Shown one piece after another: positions 32,466 to 43,350 of a DNA stretch of 64,000 nucleotides (position 1 is its first letter; each line of letters begins with the position of its first letter). A program made the position numbers and the translations under genes. Location: assembly GCA_030710605.1 (NCBI GenBank), contig CP092873.1:881900-945899 (forward strand). Direction: 5' to 3'. Below the pieces are notes generated by a model that was not told where the DNA came from, did no database searches, and saw nothing but the letters and a program-made list of their open reading frames with translations. Source of the stretch: Cordylochernes scorpioides (taxonomy: Eukaryota > Arthropoda > Arachnida > Pseudoscorpiones > Chernetidae).

Positions 32466-33104
32466 TATGGATCAATTTCCTCACGGCAAATTTTCCATCT
32501 ATATATATAAATATATTATAAAAAAATGATTATTTAATAGATTCAATATTATTTTACCACATATGAAGAATTAATTCAGAAATTAAAAAAAAATGTGTAT
32601 GATACAAGAATTTAATTTAGTTTTTTTTATTATTTTTATTGTTACAAAAGCACGAAGTTCAAAGGACTATTGTGCTGTGCTAGTATTATTTACATATATA
32701 TGATTAATTATTTACACGATGGATTAGTAGTGTTTTGTAAATTATTGTACAAATGGTTCTAAACTTAACAAAGTTCTCATAAGATAGAGTATATACACAA
32801 AGAGAATTTGGTGATGTTTCAAAGTATCTACATACAATTTGATTAGTCAGAGGGCAAGTTAAAAGAAGATGCTCTGGTGATTCAACATCTTATTTAGTAA
32901 GATTTTGTGATAAGTGTGACTTATTATACATATAAATCTTGATGTTTAAAATATAACAGAATCCTGTATAATAAATGAGATAGTTTTCTTTTTAATAGCT
33001 TTGAATATTGCCTAGATATAAAATTGAAATTCTTCAAACATTTTGTATTTATTCTAAATATATAAAAATGTATAATAAATAAATATTTATACTGTTTATT
33101 AGAA
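32466..33104. other. AT-rich spacer, nothing recognised
   Basis: No coding signal. A few short inverted words only. Confidence 0.5.
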
Positions 33105-33410
33105 TATATATGTTATGAATATAATGTTTGTTGTTGAAAAATATAGAGAATTGAAGATGCAGTCTTGAAAATAGGAAAGTTAATTATTTACTCATCAAAT
33201 AGTTTTTTTTATTTTGTATTACTTGAAGCAAATACCACATAAAATTATTTTTCACAGTAATATAGAATTTATAAAATGAATCCTATATTCGTGAATTTAA
33301 AAAATAGGTAGGTTAACTATACATATTTACAACAAATATTCAAAGTATTCTAAATCTATGGTCAAAAATAAAAGAATAGCCAATGATGAAAATAAAATAC
33401 ATGTTTTTGA
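33105..33410 (+). repeat. family E dispersed repeat, copy 2
   Basis: See 26965-27290 for the shared landmarks; this copy begins 'tatatgttatgaatataatg' and ends 'aaataaaatacatgttt'. Confidence 0.7.
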
Positions 33411-33424
33411 TAAATGAAATATTT

Positions 33425-33793
33425 TCATTTTAGAAAATATATGTTATATTAAAATATTATTCTATTTAAAAAATTATATTTCATAGATTCAAATACTCTG
33501 TTAAATCGACAGCCAGAGGTCATGCTTCCCCTATGAAAACTCATTGTTGTTCTTTCCCGATGGCCGGCTCAAAACCTTTGTACATTATGTAAATAACTTG
33601 TTCATTTTTTAGATTCTTACGCCTTAAGCCAGGCAGTACTGTTGTCAAATTATGTTTATGTATATTCTCCTTAGCTTAAATAAATAAATCTCTGATCTTC
33701 GATATTATTATTCTTTCAAGATTGTTAACCAAGACTGCATTACCATAATCCTCAACATGATCTAAATTCAAGCAGAAAATCTCTATTTTCTTT

Positions 33794-33828
<35 letters not shown>
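33425..33828 (+). mobile_element. family D repeat ending in (TA)n
   Basis: 'ttcatagattcaaatactct', 'gaggtcatgcttcccctatg', 'gatggccggctcaaaacctt' and 'acgccttaagccaggcagta', then 'caagattgttaaccaagact' and a final (TA)n tract (33795-33828). In the copy at 62790 the same (TA)n end is present but empty, which identifies this tract as the LINE's target. Confidence 0.8.
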
Positions 33829-33829
<1 letters not shown>

Positions 33830-34044
33830 CCGTGCGGCCACGCGTCGCGCGAGCTCCTCGTATTTCGTCTTTCATTTGGCTGACCGCCCTTTTTGCTTTA
33901 CCGAATCCATATCATCTGAATCGCCTTAAGAGAGGCTTCATTTAGAATCATCTTTTGGGTTTTTTCGCCCAGTTTGAAATTTTTGTTTATTTTATTTTTT
34001 TCATAAGTTTGCAAAGTTACAAGTTGTAACTTTGCCTCATTGTC

Positions 34045-35484
34045 ATGGCAACGGCCGAGTCGGTCGTTGCGTCATCACCTCCATCTGTAAGCTCATTGGA
34101 CGCTCACTCATTATCGTTATCATCATCATCATCACAAGCTGTGAAAACTAAATCTGCATACACCAAACCAAACGAAAAACAATCTGAAAATCTGCATTTC
34201 CAGAGGATGCAAATTACCTCTGAAGAAAGAAAAAATATTCAGGAAAAGAGGAAGGTAACCTTTGAAAAAAGGAGTAAGAACATCAAGTCGACGATTCAGT
34301 TTGAACCTCTCCCAGACGCCACGGCGGAAGACCACCTGTTGGGAATTGCAGCCGTTATCGGCTTCGACAGCATCCACTCGGTGGGGAAAATAAATGGCCA
34401 GGCCATTGTGTCGGTGGCCAATAATGACCAGGCAGAAAGACTGATTAACGAAGGCTTTAAAGTTAAAGAGAGGACGGTGTTCCCAACACCTCTCTTCAGA
34501 ACAGCCAAAAAGTACATCCTCTCCGGAGTTTTGGCCTTCATTCAAGACCAAGACATAAAGAAGGCTCTCGAGCCCTATGGCCATTTGTTAAGTGTCCGAC
34601 CTCTCCCCTTCCCAACTGAAAACCCTCTGCTGAAGCACCTCTCCTCACTAAGGAGGGAAATTCTCTTCAAGTGTAACGAAAAAACAGCAATGCCGGCCAT
34701 AATCACCATCCCATATATGGAAAACCTGTTTAAAATATTTATCGGAGAGGATGTAATCTGCAACAGGTGCCGGCGTCATGGACACATAAGAAGCAAATGT
34801 CCCTTTGACCCCGCGATTGGAGCAAGAGTCACTAAGACCTTCGCAGAAGCCCTGAACCAGGTGGTCCCTCCCCCTATGCATGAGCCAACTGATGACGGGG
34901 AAACGGAGCAAGAAACGACACCCGAAAAGGCGAAAGGCAACAAGAGAAGCCTGAGGGAATCCTCGGATGAGGAAACTGTTCAAACAAACGCTCCAGAACC
35001 TGGCAAAAGACCGAAACCCATCCAGCAGGATGAGGAACCTATGGCCGAAACTGGCGAGCCCCAAGAAAGCCAAAACAACCGTGTAGGGAATATCTTGGCT
35101 GAGTTGCCTTGTGAGGAATCTTTAAAAATAAAAAGGGCTACGGCCGGAAGGGACGATGACGCCATGTCGACACGCTCTTCTGTGTCCGTCGCATCATCAC
35201 AGTTGTTGGAGGTGGACTCGGAATTCGACACTGAATCAGAGCCGGAAATTGAAAAAATTGTTAGTACAATATTTAAGGGAGCTGGAGTCTCAAGGAGAAA
35301 AAAAGTTGAACGGCGGCTCCAGATGCACCCAAACCTACAAACAGATATGATGGACCTATATAAGAGGTTGAAAAAGCGGCATATGAATATTGACTCTCTG
35401 AACAGCGATGAGAGGAGAAAGCTAAGAGATAAACTTGACAAAACGAAACGTATACTGAACGTCCTCGACGATATTTATGCCTAA
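34045..35484 (+). CDS. LINE ORF1 protein with CCHC zinc knuckle
   Basis: The 479-residue frame is the RNA-binding ORF1 (Gag-like) protein of the Tx1-like LINE, which packages element RNA. Residues 1-75 are Ser-rich, then basic. A central globular region (about 95-235) includes 'PLFRTAKKYILSGVLAFIQD', typical of LINE ORF1 proteins of this kind. A single CCHC knuckle, CNRCRRHGHIRSKC, lies at 239-252. The C-terminal half is acidic and low complexity, ending in a Lys/Arg-rich helical segment (about 415-475). The ATG at 34045 is the first in frame after a ~215-base leader. No frameshift or stop. A 369-base T-rich spacer separates it from ORF2. Confidence 0.9.
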   Translation: MATAESVVASSPPSVSSLDAHSLSLSSSSSQAVKTKSAYTKPNEKQSENLHFQRMQITSEERKNIQEKRKVTFEKRSKNIKSTIQFEPLPDATAEDHLLGIAAVIGFDSIHSVGKINGQAIVSVANNDQAERLINEGFKVKERTVFPTPLFRTAKKYILSGVLAFIQDQDIKKALEPYGHLLSVRPLPFPTENPLLKHLSSLRREILFKCNEKTAMPAIITIPYMENLFKIFIGEDVICNRCRRHGHIRSKCPFDPAIGARVTKTFAEALNQVVPPPMHEPTDDGETEQETTPEKAKGNKRSLRESSDEETVQTNAPEPGKRPKPIQQDEEPMAETGEPQESQNNRVGNILAELPCEESLKIKRATAGRDDDAMSTRSSVSVASSQLLEVDSEFDTESEPEIEKIVSTIFKGAGVSRRKKVERRLQMHPNLQTDMMDLYKRLKKRHMNIDSLNSDERRKLRDKLDKTKRILNVLDDIYA

Positions 35485-35853
35485 TGTCGAATCTCCTGTC
35501 ATTGCCCCTTTGCTACTATCGTCCTACGTTTGACTTTTATCTTCTTCAGATTTTATTGTCTATATTGAATCTTTGTCGCTTTACTTACCTCTGCTTAGCA
35601 TAACTGAACTTTAATTTTAATTTTTTCACCCATGCTTAGCATAATCGAATCTTATTTTTATTACTACTATTCTGTATTTAAATTTTTTCTTTATCTCTTT
35701 TATTATTTTAAGTAGTTTTTATTTCGTTCTAACTTTGTTAATCTTTTACATTTCTTATTTATTTTTACTTACATTTATTCTCACTTCTCTTTTTATTTTA
35801 TTTTATCTTTTCCTTTTTTTCCCCTTTTTTTCATATATTTAAATTTTGAGAAG
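35485..35853 (+). other. pyrimidine-rich inter-ORF spacer of the Tx1-like LINE
   Basis: Strongly T-rich on the plus strand with two 'gcttagcataa' words (35597 and 35634). No ORF. ORF2 must be translated by reinitiation, internal entry or from a separate message; nothing here decides which. Confidence 0.7.
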
Positions 35854-38800
35854 ATGGACTCTCATGAGCCACCTTTTAATACCACATTGAAAATTGCGAC
35901 GATCAACACCTGCGGTATTGCGAAAAATGAAAGAATAACTTACTTGCAAGATTGGATCCATAAACAAGACGTCGATATCATCGCTATACAAGAGACCAAC
36001 GTAGAAACTCTATCTCGAAAACATTTTGTTCGAATATACAACGTTCACGAGAATAAATCAAACAACCATGGTAGCGGACAGCTTATACTCTTTAGACGTT
36101 CTATTTTATGTTCGAATTTTACGATTTTAAAAGATGGAAAGATATGTGCGATCGAAACGAACTTACGAGAAAAACTTGTCGTCATCATCAACGTTCATTT
36201 ATCTCATACACCTGTAGACCTGAAAAAAGACTTTGAACTCATCGATCTATACCTGTCTACCTTCCCGAGAGACATCTCAATTATAATACTCGGCGACCTT
36301 AATGTAAGAGAAAAACCAGGTCGAACAGAAGCCAGAACGAAACTAACCGAATTAGAAAACTTTACTAGATTCCATAATCTCATCGATATATTTAGGATGT
36401 TAAACCCAAATGAAATTGGAACCACGCATGAAATCACAAGAGGGAACTACCAAACGAAAGATCGAATCGACTATATTTTTTGTTCATCGAATTTATTTAG
36501 CCTCTTTTATGAATGCCTTGTTGCCCCTTACCTCATCTCGGACCATGACGCCATCATAGCTAATTTACACTTGGATTGTCGTACCGAATGCTTGTATTTC
36601 ATTAACAGAAACTTTTACAACTCGCTCGTCTTTGAAACTATTTTTAACTATGAAAACGATTTATTCCTCTCAAACTATACCAACCTTAAACCTGAATCGA
36701 AATGGAGATGCCTGAAAGTGCTTGCATATAGAATCGCATCTTGCGCGAGCCTCCCACAGTGTCTGCCTCGCCGAAGGTCTGCAATAACCTCCATCTACGA
36801 TGATAATGGTATTCTCCTGCACGGCACGCGAATAATAGCAAACTACATATATGATTACTTTCGCGAAAGGAGCAAGCCTGACGTAGGAGTGAACCAAAAC
36901 GAGATTTTATCCTATGTCAACGCTATCCCTGAAAACGTTATTGATTTTAATATGAATAACGAACCCTTTATTACGAATGAAGATATACTAGAGGCCATTA
37001 AAAACTTGCCAAATCGTAAAATGACAGGCGACGACAATTTACCAGCCGAATTCTACAAGAAATTTGCACATGCCACCGTTAACCTATTATTCAACGTTTT
37101 TGATCGCGCGAAAGAGGTTGGCGTCCTACCCGACTACATGAGGAGAGGCATCATTTTACTTTTACCGAAAAACGCGCGACCGACAACCATCCGAGACTTT
37201 CGCCCCATTACCTCGATGAACGCCGATTATAAAATTTTATCCAAAATACTCCTAAGCAAGATTAAGCCCTACGCCTCCAGCTTAGTACCGAGTGAACAAA
37301 AATATGCGGTCCCTGGGCGTTCCATTTTCGACATAATACCAGAGATTGAGAATAACATCTACAGAGCCAACTTGCTCGAAACGCCTCTCGCTCTCGTCGC
37401 CCTTGATCTCGAAAAGGCATTTGACTTAATCAATAGAAATTTTATCCTCGCGACGCTGCGGCGTATGAAGGTGCCAGAAATCTTTATACAATGGATTAAC
37501 ATAATATTTAACGAAAACGAAGCGAAAATAAATGTAAATAATGAAACCACGTCTGTTTTTAGCGTTGAAACTGGAGTGAGGCAAGGCTGTGGACTATCTG
37601 CGTTACTTTTTTCAATCGCAACTACCGGACTTATTTACAATTTGAAGGATTCACTCGACCCAACCACGTTATTTCGCGCATACGCAGACGATTTTATCTT
37701 TTTAATTAAAAACGATCGAGATTTTAATGTAATATACGACTGTTTCATGCGATTTCAAACTGTTTCTAGAATAAGGGTTAACTTTGCCAAGAGCACTGGC
37801 CTGTGGTGCGGAAGTTGGAGAGAAAGGACCGATGCGCCGTGTGGCTTTAAAATGAACAACAATCAAATTCGGATACTTGGCCTAATTTTCGAAAATAGTA
37901 TTACGCCTTTCAAATCGCAATTAAATTCGTTTCAAACGAACGTCTTACAACATCTCTTAATTGCAAAAGATAAAATTTTATCTCTTTCTCTCCTTTCTAA
38001 AGCACAGTATTTAAACACGTATTTTATCCCTAAATTTACTTTTACAATCAACGCCGTTCTCCCGAACGATTCAATTTTAAACGACCTACAAAGAGAAATC
38101 GACTCTGCGCTCTACCTCTCGAAAACATGGACTGGTCTCCAAATAAACTGTCTGCCGATCGCGAATGGAGGACTTGGCCTTCTACACCTCTCCACGCAAC
38201 GCGATCTTTTCGTCCTTAAGAGAATTCAGAAAAACGCTAACGGTTACCAAAATGAAAACGACTTTCTTTTTGAAAATAAAAATGCTACGAACTATTTGAA
38301 TATTTTTAATTACGATCTCTACAATATCTCGTCGCCGCGGAATAAGCAAATTTTACAATGCGTAAAGAATATCGCGCCATCGTTCCACATTGATTTTACG
38401 AAAATGTCGCGTACGGACTACCTATACCTTACTATACACAAATGCCGCTTCCTAAACGATCTACGCCTCGAGAATCCAGCTCTTTTTAGCGTAAGAAAAC
38501 TCAAAAGAATGAAGGATTTTATTGATAATAACGATAATATGCGTCCAATTAACGAACTCTTCTCCCACTCAACCAGAAAACTGATGAATGATTTCACGAA
38601 TATATCGAACTTTTATGAAAAAATGAAAACGACGAAATTTCTTCCCCACAACAACCGTTCGTGTATACACCTACCTATCGTCTCTAATAACTTCAATAAG
38701 CCCTTCATTAGATTGAAGAGCATGGCGCTGCGAAACACAATCTTTGTGACGAATCTTGATCTGAACTACGCCAACAATAAAGTTGAAAGATGGCTAATCG

Positions 38801-39129
38801 ACCGCGCGCCCTCTTGGCACAAGAAAAAGAACATATACGATGACATCGCCTGGCGACTTAAACTCCGAGCCCTCCCTTACCCACGGCGTTTTTCCAAGAA
38901 TAGCTGCCCTGCGTGCAATGGATCGCCTGATTTACAACATCGATATCTTGACTGCACAATTATACAGCCGATTTTAAACGACGCTATTTTGAAATGCTGT
39001 GCTCTAAAGAGAAATTACGTCTTTGACCCTATGAATTTTATCATGAATGATGATGATGACGCCATCAATGACATCCTTAACGAAGCAAAGTTCTATATAT
39101 ACAAATTATGGCTCGATGTAGATTTTTAA
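35854..39129 (+). CDS. LINE ORF2: apurinic endonuclease plus reverse transcriptase (Tx1-like)
   Basis: The 1091-residue frame carries both enzymes for target-primed reverse transcription. The endonuclease comprises about residues 8-235, with QETN near 46-49, GDLN at 147-150, RIDYIF and SDHD near the end. RT: 'FRPITSMNADYKILSKILLS', 'YAVPGRSIFDIIPEIE', ALDLEKAFDLI, GVRQGCGLSALLFS and the catalytic YADD at 610-613. A C-terminal knuckle C-x2-C-x7-H-x4-C starts at residue 1018. The 'DYKI...PGRSI...LDLEKAFD' arrangement is that of the L1/Tx1 group, in which many members insert at specific sequences. Fully open with all catalytic motifs, so possibly functional. Clade is assigned from motif memory, not from a tree. 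Confidence 0.93.
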   Translation: MDSHEPPFNTTLKIATINTCGIAKNERITYLQDWIHKQDVDIIAIQETNVETLSRKHFVRIYNVHENKSNNHGSGQLILFRRSILCSNFTILKDGKICAIETNLREKLVVIINVHLSHTPVDLKKDFELIDLYLSTFPRDISIIILGDLNVREKPGRTEARTKLTELENFTRFHNLIDIFRMLNPNEIGTTHEITRGNYQTKDRIDYIFCSSNLFSLFYECLVAPYLISDHDAIIANLHLDCRTECLYFINRNFYNSLVFETIFNYENDLFLSNYTNLKPESKWRCLKVLAYRIASCASLPQCLPRRRSAITSIYDDNGILLHGTRIIANYIYDYFRERSKPDVGVNQNEILSYVNAIPENVIDFNMNNEPFITNEDILEAIKNLPNRKMTGDDNLPAEFYKKFAHATVNLLFNVFDRAKEVGVLPDYMRRGIILLLPKNARPTTIRDFRPITSMNADYKILSKILLSKIKPYASSLVPSEQKYAVPGRSIFDIIPEIENNIYRANLLETPLALVALDLEKAFDLINRNFILATLRRMKVPEIFIQWINIIFNENEAKINVNNETTSVFSVETGVRQGCGLSALLFSIATTGLIYNLKDSLDPTTLFRAYADDFIFLIKNDRDFNVIYDCFMRFQTVSRIRVNFAKSTGLWCGSWRERTDAPCGFKMNNNQIRILGLIFENSITPFKSQLNSFQTNVLQHLLIAKDKILSLSLLSKAQYLNTYFIPKFTFTINAVLPNDSILNDLQREIDSALYLSKTWTGLQINCLPIANGGLGLLHLSTQRDLFVLKRIQKNANGYQNENDFLFENKNATNYLNIFNYDLYNISSPRNKQILQCVKNIAPSFHIDFTKMSRTDYLYLTIHKCRFLNDLRLENPALFSVRKLKRMKDFIDNNDNMRPINELFSHSTRKLMNDFTNISNFYEKMKTTKFLPHNNRSCIHLPIVSNNFNKPFIRLKSMALRNTIFVTNLDLNYANNKVERWLIDRAPSWHKKKNIYDDIAWRLKLRALPYPRRFSKNSCPACNGSPDLQHRYLDCTIIQPILNDAILKCCALKRNYVFDPMNFIMNDDDDAINDILNEAKFYIYKLWLDVDF

Positions 39130-39210
39130 CAAGTGTTATCCCCTCCCCCCCTAACAACGTTTCCCTGTAAAATTTAGGAGTGTTTGAATAAAAAGACCGT
39201 TTTGCGTTTT

Positions 39211-39232
39211 ATATATATATATATATATATAT
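39211..39232. repeat. (TA)n tract at LINE 3' end
   Basis: About eleven TA units directly after the LINE 3' end and directly before the giant palindrome. Confidence 0.95.
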
Positions 39233-40593
39233 AACAATAAATAGTTATTTAATTTTATAGTCCAGTTTTGTATTAAGATTATCTTCACTATTATGATCAT
39301 TTAAATACAAATTATAAAATTTGTAAAATGTTATTAATTTGTAGATAGAGAGAGAAAAAAAAAAAATCCTTTACTTCTATTACATCCTCAAGTTAATTAT
39401 ATATTTATAATTAATAACAATAAAAAAAATTAACAAAGTAACGTCTATTACATCGGCTTTTACACGTCATTCAGACATACTCTAATCCTATATATAGAAT
39501 AATCGAAGAGATAATATATATAATAGTTAGAAAAAAGAGAGAAAGACAGAACCATGCACTTTTAATCAAACTAATAATAAGGAAAAAAAAAAAAAAAAAG
39601 AGTTTTATAAAGAAGGTAGATAAGATTGTTAGTATATATATATATATTTTTTTATGATTTTATATTTTATCCTTTTTTTTTTTTTTTTTTAGAAAGATTT
39701 TTAAAGGTTTTTTTATTTTATAATATGATTATAAATAGTTGTATTTAGTAATATATCTATAGTATGAATTAACATTTGTTATAAGTTTGGATATTATGTT
39801 TTGAAACCCTAATGGTAGACCAGACATACACAAAAAACTTTAAATTGAAATAAATTGGAAAAAGAGATCTGCTGGAACGGGGATCATCAGATAAAATTCC
39901 AGCGACATTTCAACCCCATGTCGCTGGAATTTTATCTGATGATCCCCGTTCCAGCAGATCTCTTTTTCCAATTTATTTCAATTTAAAGTTTTTTGTGTAT
40001 GTCTGGTCTACCATTAGGGTTTCAAAACATAATATCCAAACTTATAACAAATGTTAATTCATACTATAGATATATTACTAAATACAACTATTTATAATCA
40101 TATTATAAAATAAAAAAACCTTTAAAAATCTTTCTAAAAAAAAAAAAAAAAAAAGGATAAAATATAAAATCATAAAAAAAAATATATATATATACTAACA
40201 ATCTTATCTACCTTCTTTATAAAACTCTTTTTTTTTTTTTTTCCTTATTATTAGTTTGATTAAAAGTGCATGGTTCTGTCTTTCTCTCTTTTTTCTAACT
40301 ATTATATATATTATCTCTTCGATTATTCTATATATAGGATTAGAGTATGTCTGAATGACGTGTAAAAGCCGATGTAATAGACGTTACTTTGTTAATTTTT
40401 TTTATTGTTATTAATTATAAATATATAATTAACTTGAGGATGTAATAGAAGTAAAGGATTTTTTTTTTTCTCTCTCTATCTACAAATTAATAACATTTTA
40501 CAAATTTTATAATTTGTATTTAAATGATCATAATAGTGAAGATAATCTTAATACAAAACTGGACTATAAAATTAAATAACTATTTATTGTTAT
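39233..40593. repeat. giant palindrome, ~676-bp arms
   Basis: Left arm 39233-39908 and right arm 39918-40593 are inverted copies separated by the 9-base loop ttcaacccc. Centre-proximal sequence is 'cagataaaattccagcgaca' and its complement. The arms agree base for base wherever I compared them, except in homopolymer lengths (17 A versus 15 T near 39590/40240; 18 T versus 19 A near 39680/40150; 7 T versus 9 A near 39650/40180). No ORF. Either a very recent inverted duplication or fold-back element, or an assembly/sequencing inversion artefact. Confidence 0.93.
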
Positions 40594-41080
40594 AATTAAT
40601 TTAGATTTAGCTTGCTAATCTAATCAAATCTAACTGATATAAGTTATCATTATTATCAGTTTGCTCCTTAAGTTTTTAAAATTAGAATCACTGTTATAAT
40701 TTTGTTATATAGTTTCTACACTATATATATATATATATATATATATGTGGTACATAAATAAATAGTTACAGTGTTATAGACAAGATATAACACAGAATAA
40801 ATAATTCACCAAACGAACCACGTATAATTAGAGTGAGCAGAAGAAAAGGGAAATGTTTGCCAGAAGATTATGAGGAATTTGGAAGTTTCCCGTTACAGTA
40901 ATCCCAAATTCCCTCTAGCTATAAACTATCTTGACTCAATGAATCAGGTTTGTATATGTTACCAACATTGTGTGTGTGTATATAGGTTATCTTAACACTT
41001 AAAAAATAATAAATTTACTTTTTTAGTATAATTACCTAGTCATATAATAGATAAAAAGTCATTTAATCATTATTATATTG
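40594..41080. other. AT-rich spacer with (AT)n
   Basis: An (AT)n tract lies at about 40724-40746. No gene. Confidence 0.6.
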
Positions 41081-41084
41081 TAAG

Positions 41085-41240
41085 GCTGAACGCCAACCTT
41101 TATCAAGTCATTACATATTTTGTATGTTTGAGTTTGTGTATACAAAAATGTAATGCCTCGATAAAGGTTGGCATTCAGCCAGCCGAAATATTGGCAAATA
41201 AATATTTTATTTAATCTAATATATGCCTTTTTACTATCTA
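41085..41240. mobile_element. family P fold-back, short
   Basis: 'ggctgaacgccaacctttat' meets its complement 'ataaaggttggcattcagcc' around a gtttgagtttgtgta centre, then gccgaaatattggcaaataa and 'atctaatatatgcctttt'. Confidence 0.75.
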
Positions 41241-41404
41241 ATATACATGCTTCATAATTAAAAGGAAAGGTTTAGAATAATTGATATGGAATTGAAGGTA
41301 TAATATCATATAGCAAGCTCTCTTGTCTTTATTACTGAAGAGTTATATTAAAGTAGGTTAGATCTATAATATACGAAAGAAAATTAAAATACAGGACCTT
41401 TTAT

Positions 41405-41645
41405 ACTTATAAAATAAAAGGATTTAAAAGCACGAATGATTCTTTTATACATAAAACGAACTTCTACTGTCTTTACTGCGATTAAGAAATATATTGGGAA
41501 GGCTTGGCTCATCAGTGGTGAACCCTCCCAGCGGTTTGGCAGTAAGGACAGTAAAAATTCGTTTTGTGTATAAAAGAAACATTCGCGCTTTTAAATCATT
41601 TTATATTATATGTATAGATGGCGCGTTATTGCTTTGTGTTAACCT
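41405..41645. mobile_element. family C element, deleted centre
   Basis: Left arm 'taaaataaaaggatttaaaa', core 'aaggcttggctcatcagtgg', then an abrupt switch at about 41536 into the inverted right arm ('agtaaggacagtaaaaattc', ending 'gcgttattgctttgtgttaa'). Confidence 0.8.
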
Positions 41646-42370
41646 TTTATACTGGTAACGTGTTTTGTTTGCTATGCAAATAGTTTCTCCTTCTTTTCCC
41701 TTCTAAGAAGTGATTATGGATTGCACTATTTTCATAACATATAACTATATGATTTATATTACGTAGAAAGATAACAAGGAGTGTTAACCAGTTCGGTATA
41801 TGTCCAGGTATGGTGTCCAGATACTAAGGATTTATTGATGGCTGCACCAAACGGCTGATGAAATCGTCTGAAGGTAAAATAGCTTATTTTACATCACTTT
41901 ACACTGTATTGAAGCACGAATGTTTTTCTTATAATACAATATAATGCGGTATATGATTGTAGAACGAAGTTTGAAAATTATACCTGTTCAGAGATTTATA
42001 TTTAACTTCTACCTGTTGTTACATAATAGTTAAAATTCTAGCTGTTTTGCGTAATGTTCTTTTGTTTGTAAAATTAATTAATTTTACCGCGTGCCAAGTA
42101 TGTAAATTTTGGATAGCTTTGTTAAATAAAATCAGTGTGTTTGTAACTACGCCCGTGTGTAGGATTCCTTCATAGAATAACTCTCCCTTTGTGATTCAAC
42201 GAGTAATCGCCTCAACTCTAAACAATTACAGTCCTCAGAAGATGGTAGAGGCATAAACCCTTGGTACTAGCTGTAAGCAGAACACCGCCTCCAGCCAAGG
42301 TTAAACAATACCGATATACTTTACATCTAAAAGTGAAATGGGTAAAACAGGAAGATGGAGGGAACCATTA
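41646..42370. other. unassigned spacer with family F fragment
   Basis: About 41937-41995 carries a short family F piece ('atacaatataatgcggtata'). The remainder, including a small frame at 42261-42500, has no recognisable product. Confidence 0.45.
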
Positions 42371-42575
42371 TTTGTATAAAATAATATATGGTTTAATGGT
42401 ATATATTAATGTAGAACGGCATTTGAAAATTATACCGCATGTGTTTCTTTTGAACGAAAAATCAAAATTAATTTTAAGGGGAAATAACGATTATTTCTAA
42501 TCTTAGGGATGAAGTATGAAAGAATGAATTGTGAAGAGTAATGATAAACGGAAAAAATAAATGTTTCTTTTACAT
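42371..42575 (+). mobile_element. family F repeat, partial
   Basis: 'taatgtagaacggcatttga', 'cgaaaaatcaaaattaattt', 'gaaataacgattatttctaa' and 'gaaagaatgaattgtgaaga' in family F order. Confidence 0.7.
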
Positions 42576-42639
42576 ATATATATATGTAAATATCGTCGCG
42601 TGAAGGCATCACGTGATGAACCAAAGCAGTTCAAAAACA

Positions 42640-42739
42640 AGAAAAGCCCTGACGAAGTTAGGCGTATAGCCTATTGAAATATTGGCATTTATATTAAATA
42701 AAATGTTTATTTTATTTTTGATCCAAAATATGCTATTCA

Positions 42740-42740
<1 letters not shown>
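42640..42740 (+). mobile_element. family P-type tail with hammerhead-like boxes
   Basis: Reads ccctgacgaag, then a short hairpin (taggc-gtat-agccta with a flanking tt), then gaaatattggc and 'atttatattaaataaaatg'. The box ctgacga and gaaa flank a helix, as in a hammerhead, but a convincing stem I and stem III are not visible. Confidence 0.45.

Positions 42741-42791
<51 letters not shown>
42741..42791. repeat. (TA)n microsatellite
   Basis: About 25 TA units. Confidence 0.97.
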
Positions 42792-42793
<2 letters not shown>

Positions 42794-42804
42794 CTTATCC
42801 CTAG

Positions 42805-42952
42805 TACACTGGTGGGGTTGGACTTTTGCAAGAATCGGGGGTCATTGGAGCATTTTTTTTTTAATATGAAAAAAGTGCCCAATGCGGGAATCGAACCCGG
42901 GTTGTAGCGGTCGAAAACCAACGGTTTGAACCATCCTCCCATCGACCCTCCT
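42805..42952 (-). mobile_element. SINE-T, 3'-truncated
   Basis: On the minus strand the tRNA-like head with B box 'acccgggttcgattcccgca', then the 'ccaatgacccccgattcttg' block. The 3' body is missing and the element abuts the (TA)n. Confidence 0.8.
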
Positions 42953-43269
42953 ATACAAACTTAAATGATTAGAGTTATATGTTATCTAAATAGAGTTTTG
43001 ATAATTGTGAAATAAACTGCAGTGGAGTTTAGTGTGTAGGAAAGATTAGCAATCAACTTTATAAAGTGGAGTTAATTTGATCGAGAGATTTAACTAATTG
43101 AGGCGATGAGTTATCCAATTAAAACCATCAAATCGATGAGACTGTAAATCAGGCTTCAGCAGTTCCTCAAAACTTCCCTCAGCTACCCAAGTTGTTGGTC
43201 TCAGTATAGGAAAGTTACTGAAAGATCTTATTCATCTTCCAAAACTGGCATTCCTCTCTTATAACTCTA

Positions 43270-43350
43270 TCACCGACCTGAGTCCTCTAGTTTGCAGAGA
43301 CGGTTTTAGTCGCTTAGTATTAACGTCTATTTTGACGGGAGAGGTGATCT
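43270..43350 (+). mobile_element. family B terminal fragment
   Basis: 'ctagtttgcagagacggttt' and 'acgtctattttgacgggaga' plus ggtgatc correspond to the right end of family B. Confidence 0.6.

Larger units (their letters stand above)
33829..39210 (+). mobile_element. near full-length Tx1-like LINE inserted in (TA)n
   Basis: A two-ORF non-LTR element starting at gccgtgcggccacgcgtcgc and ending 'taaaaagaccgttttgcgtt', with no poly(A) but direct entry into (TA)n. (TA)n lies on both sides (33795-33828 and 39211-39232), as expected if the element cut within a TA microsatellite. Both ORFs are open, so this copy may be recently active. Confidence 0.88.

Noticed and set aside
34132-35441. Several antisense frames opposite LINE ORF1
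   Set aside because: Shadows of a long coding frame; composition mirrors the sense strand and no motifs are present.
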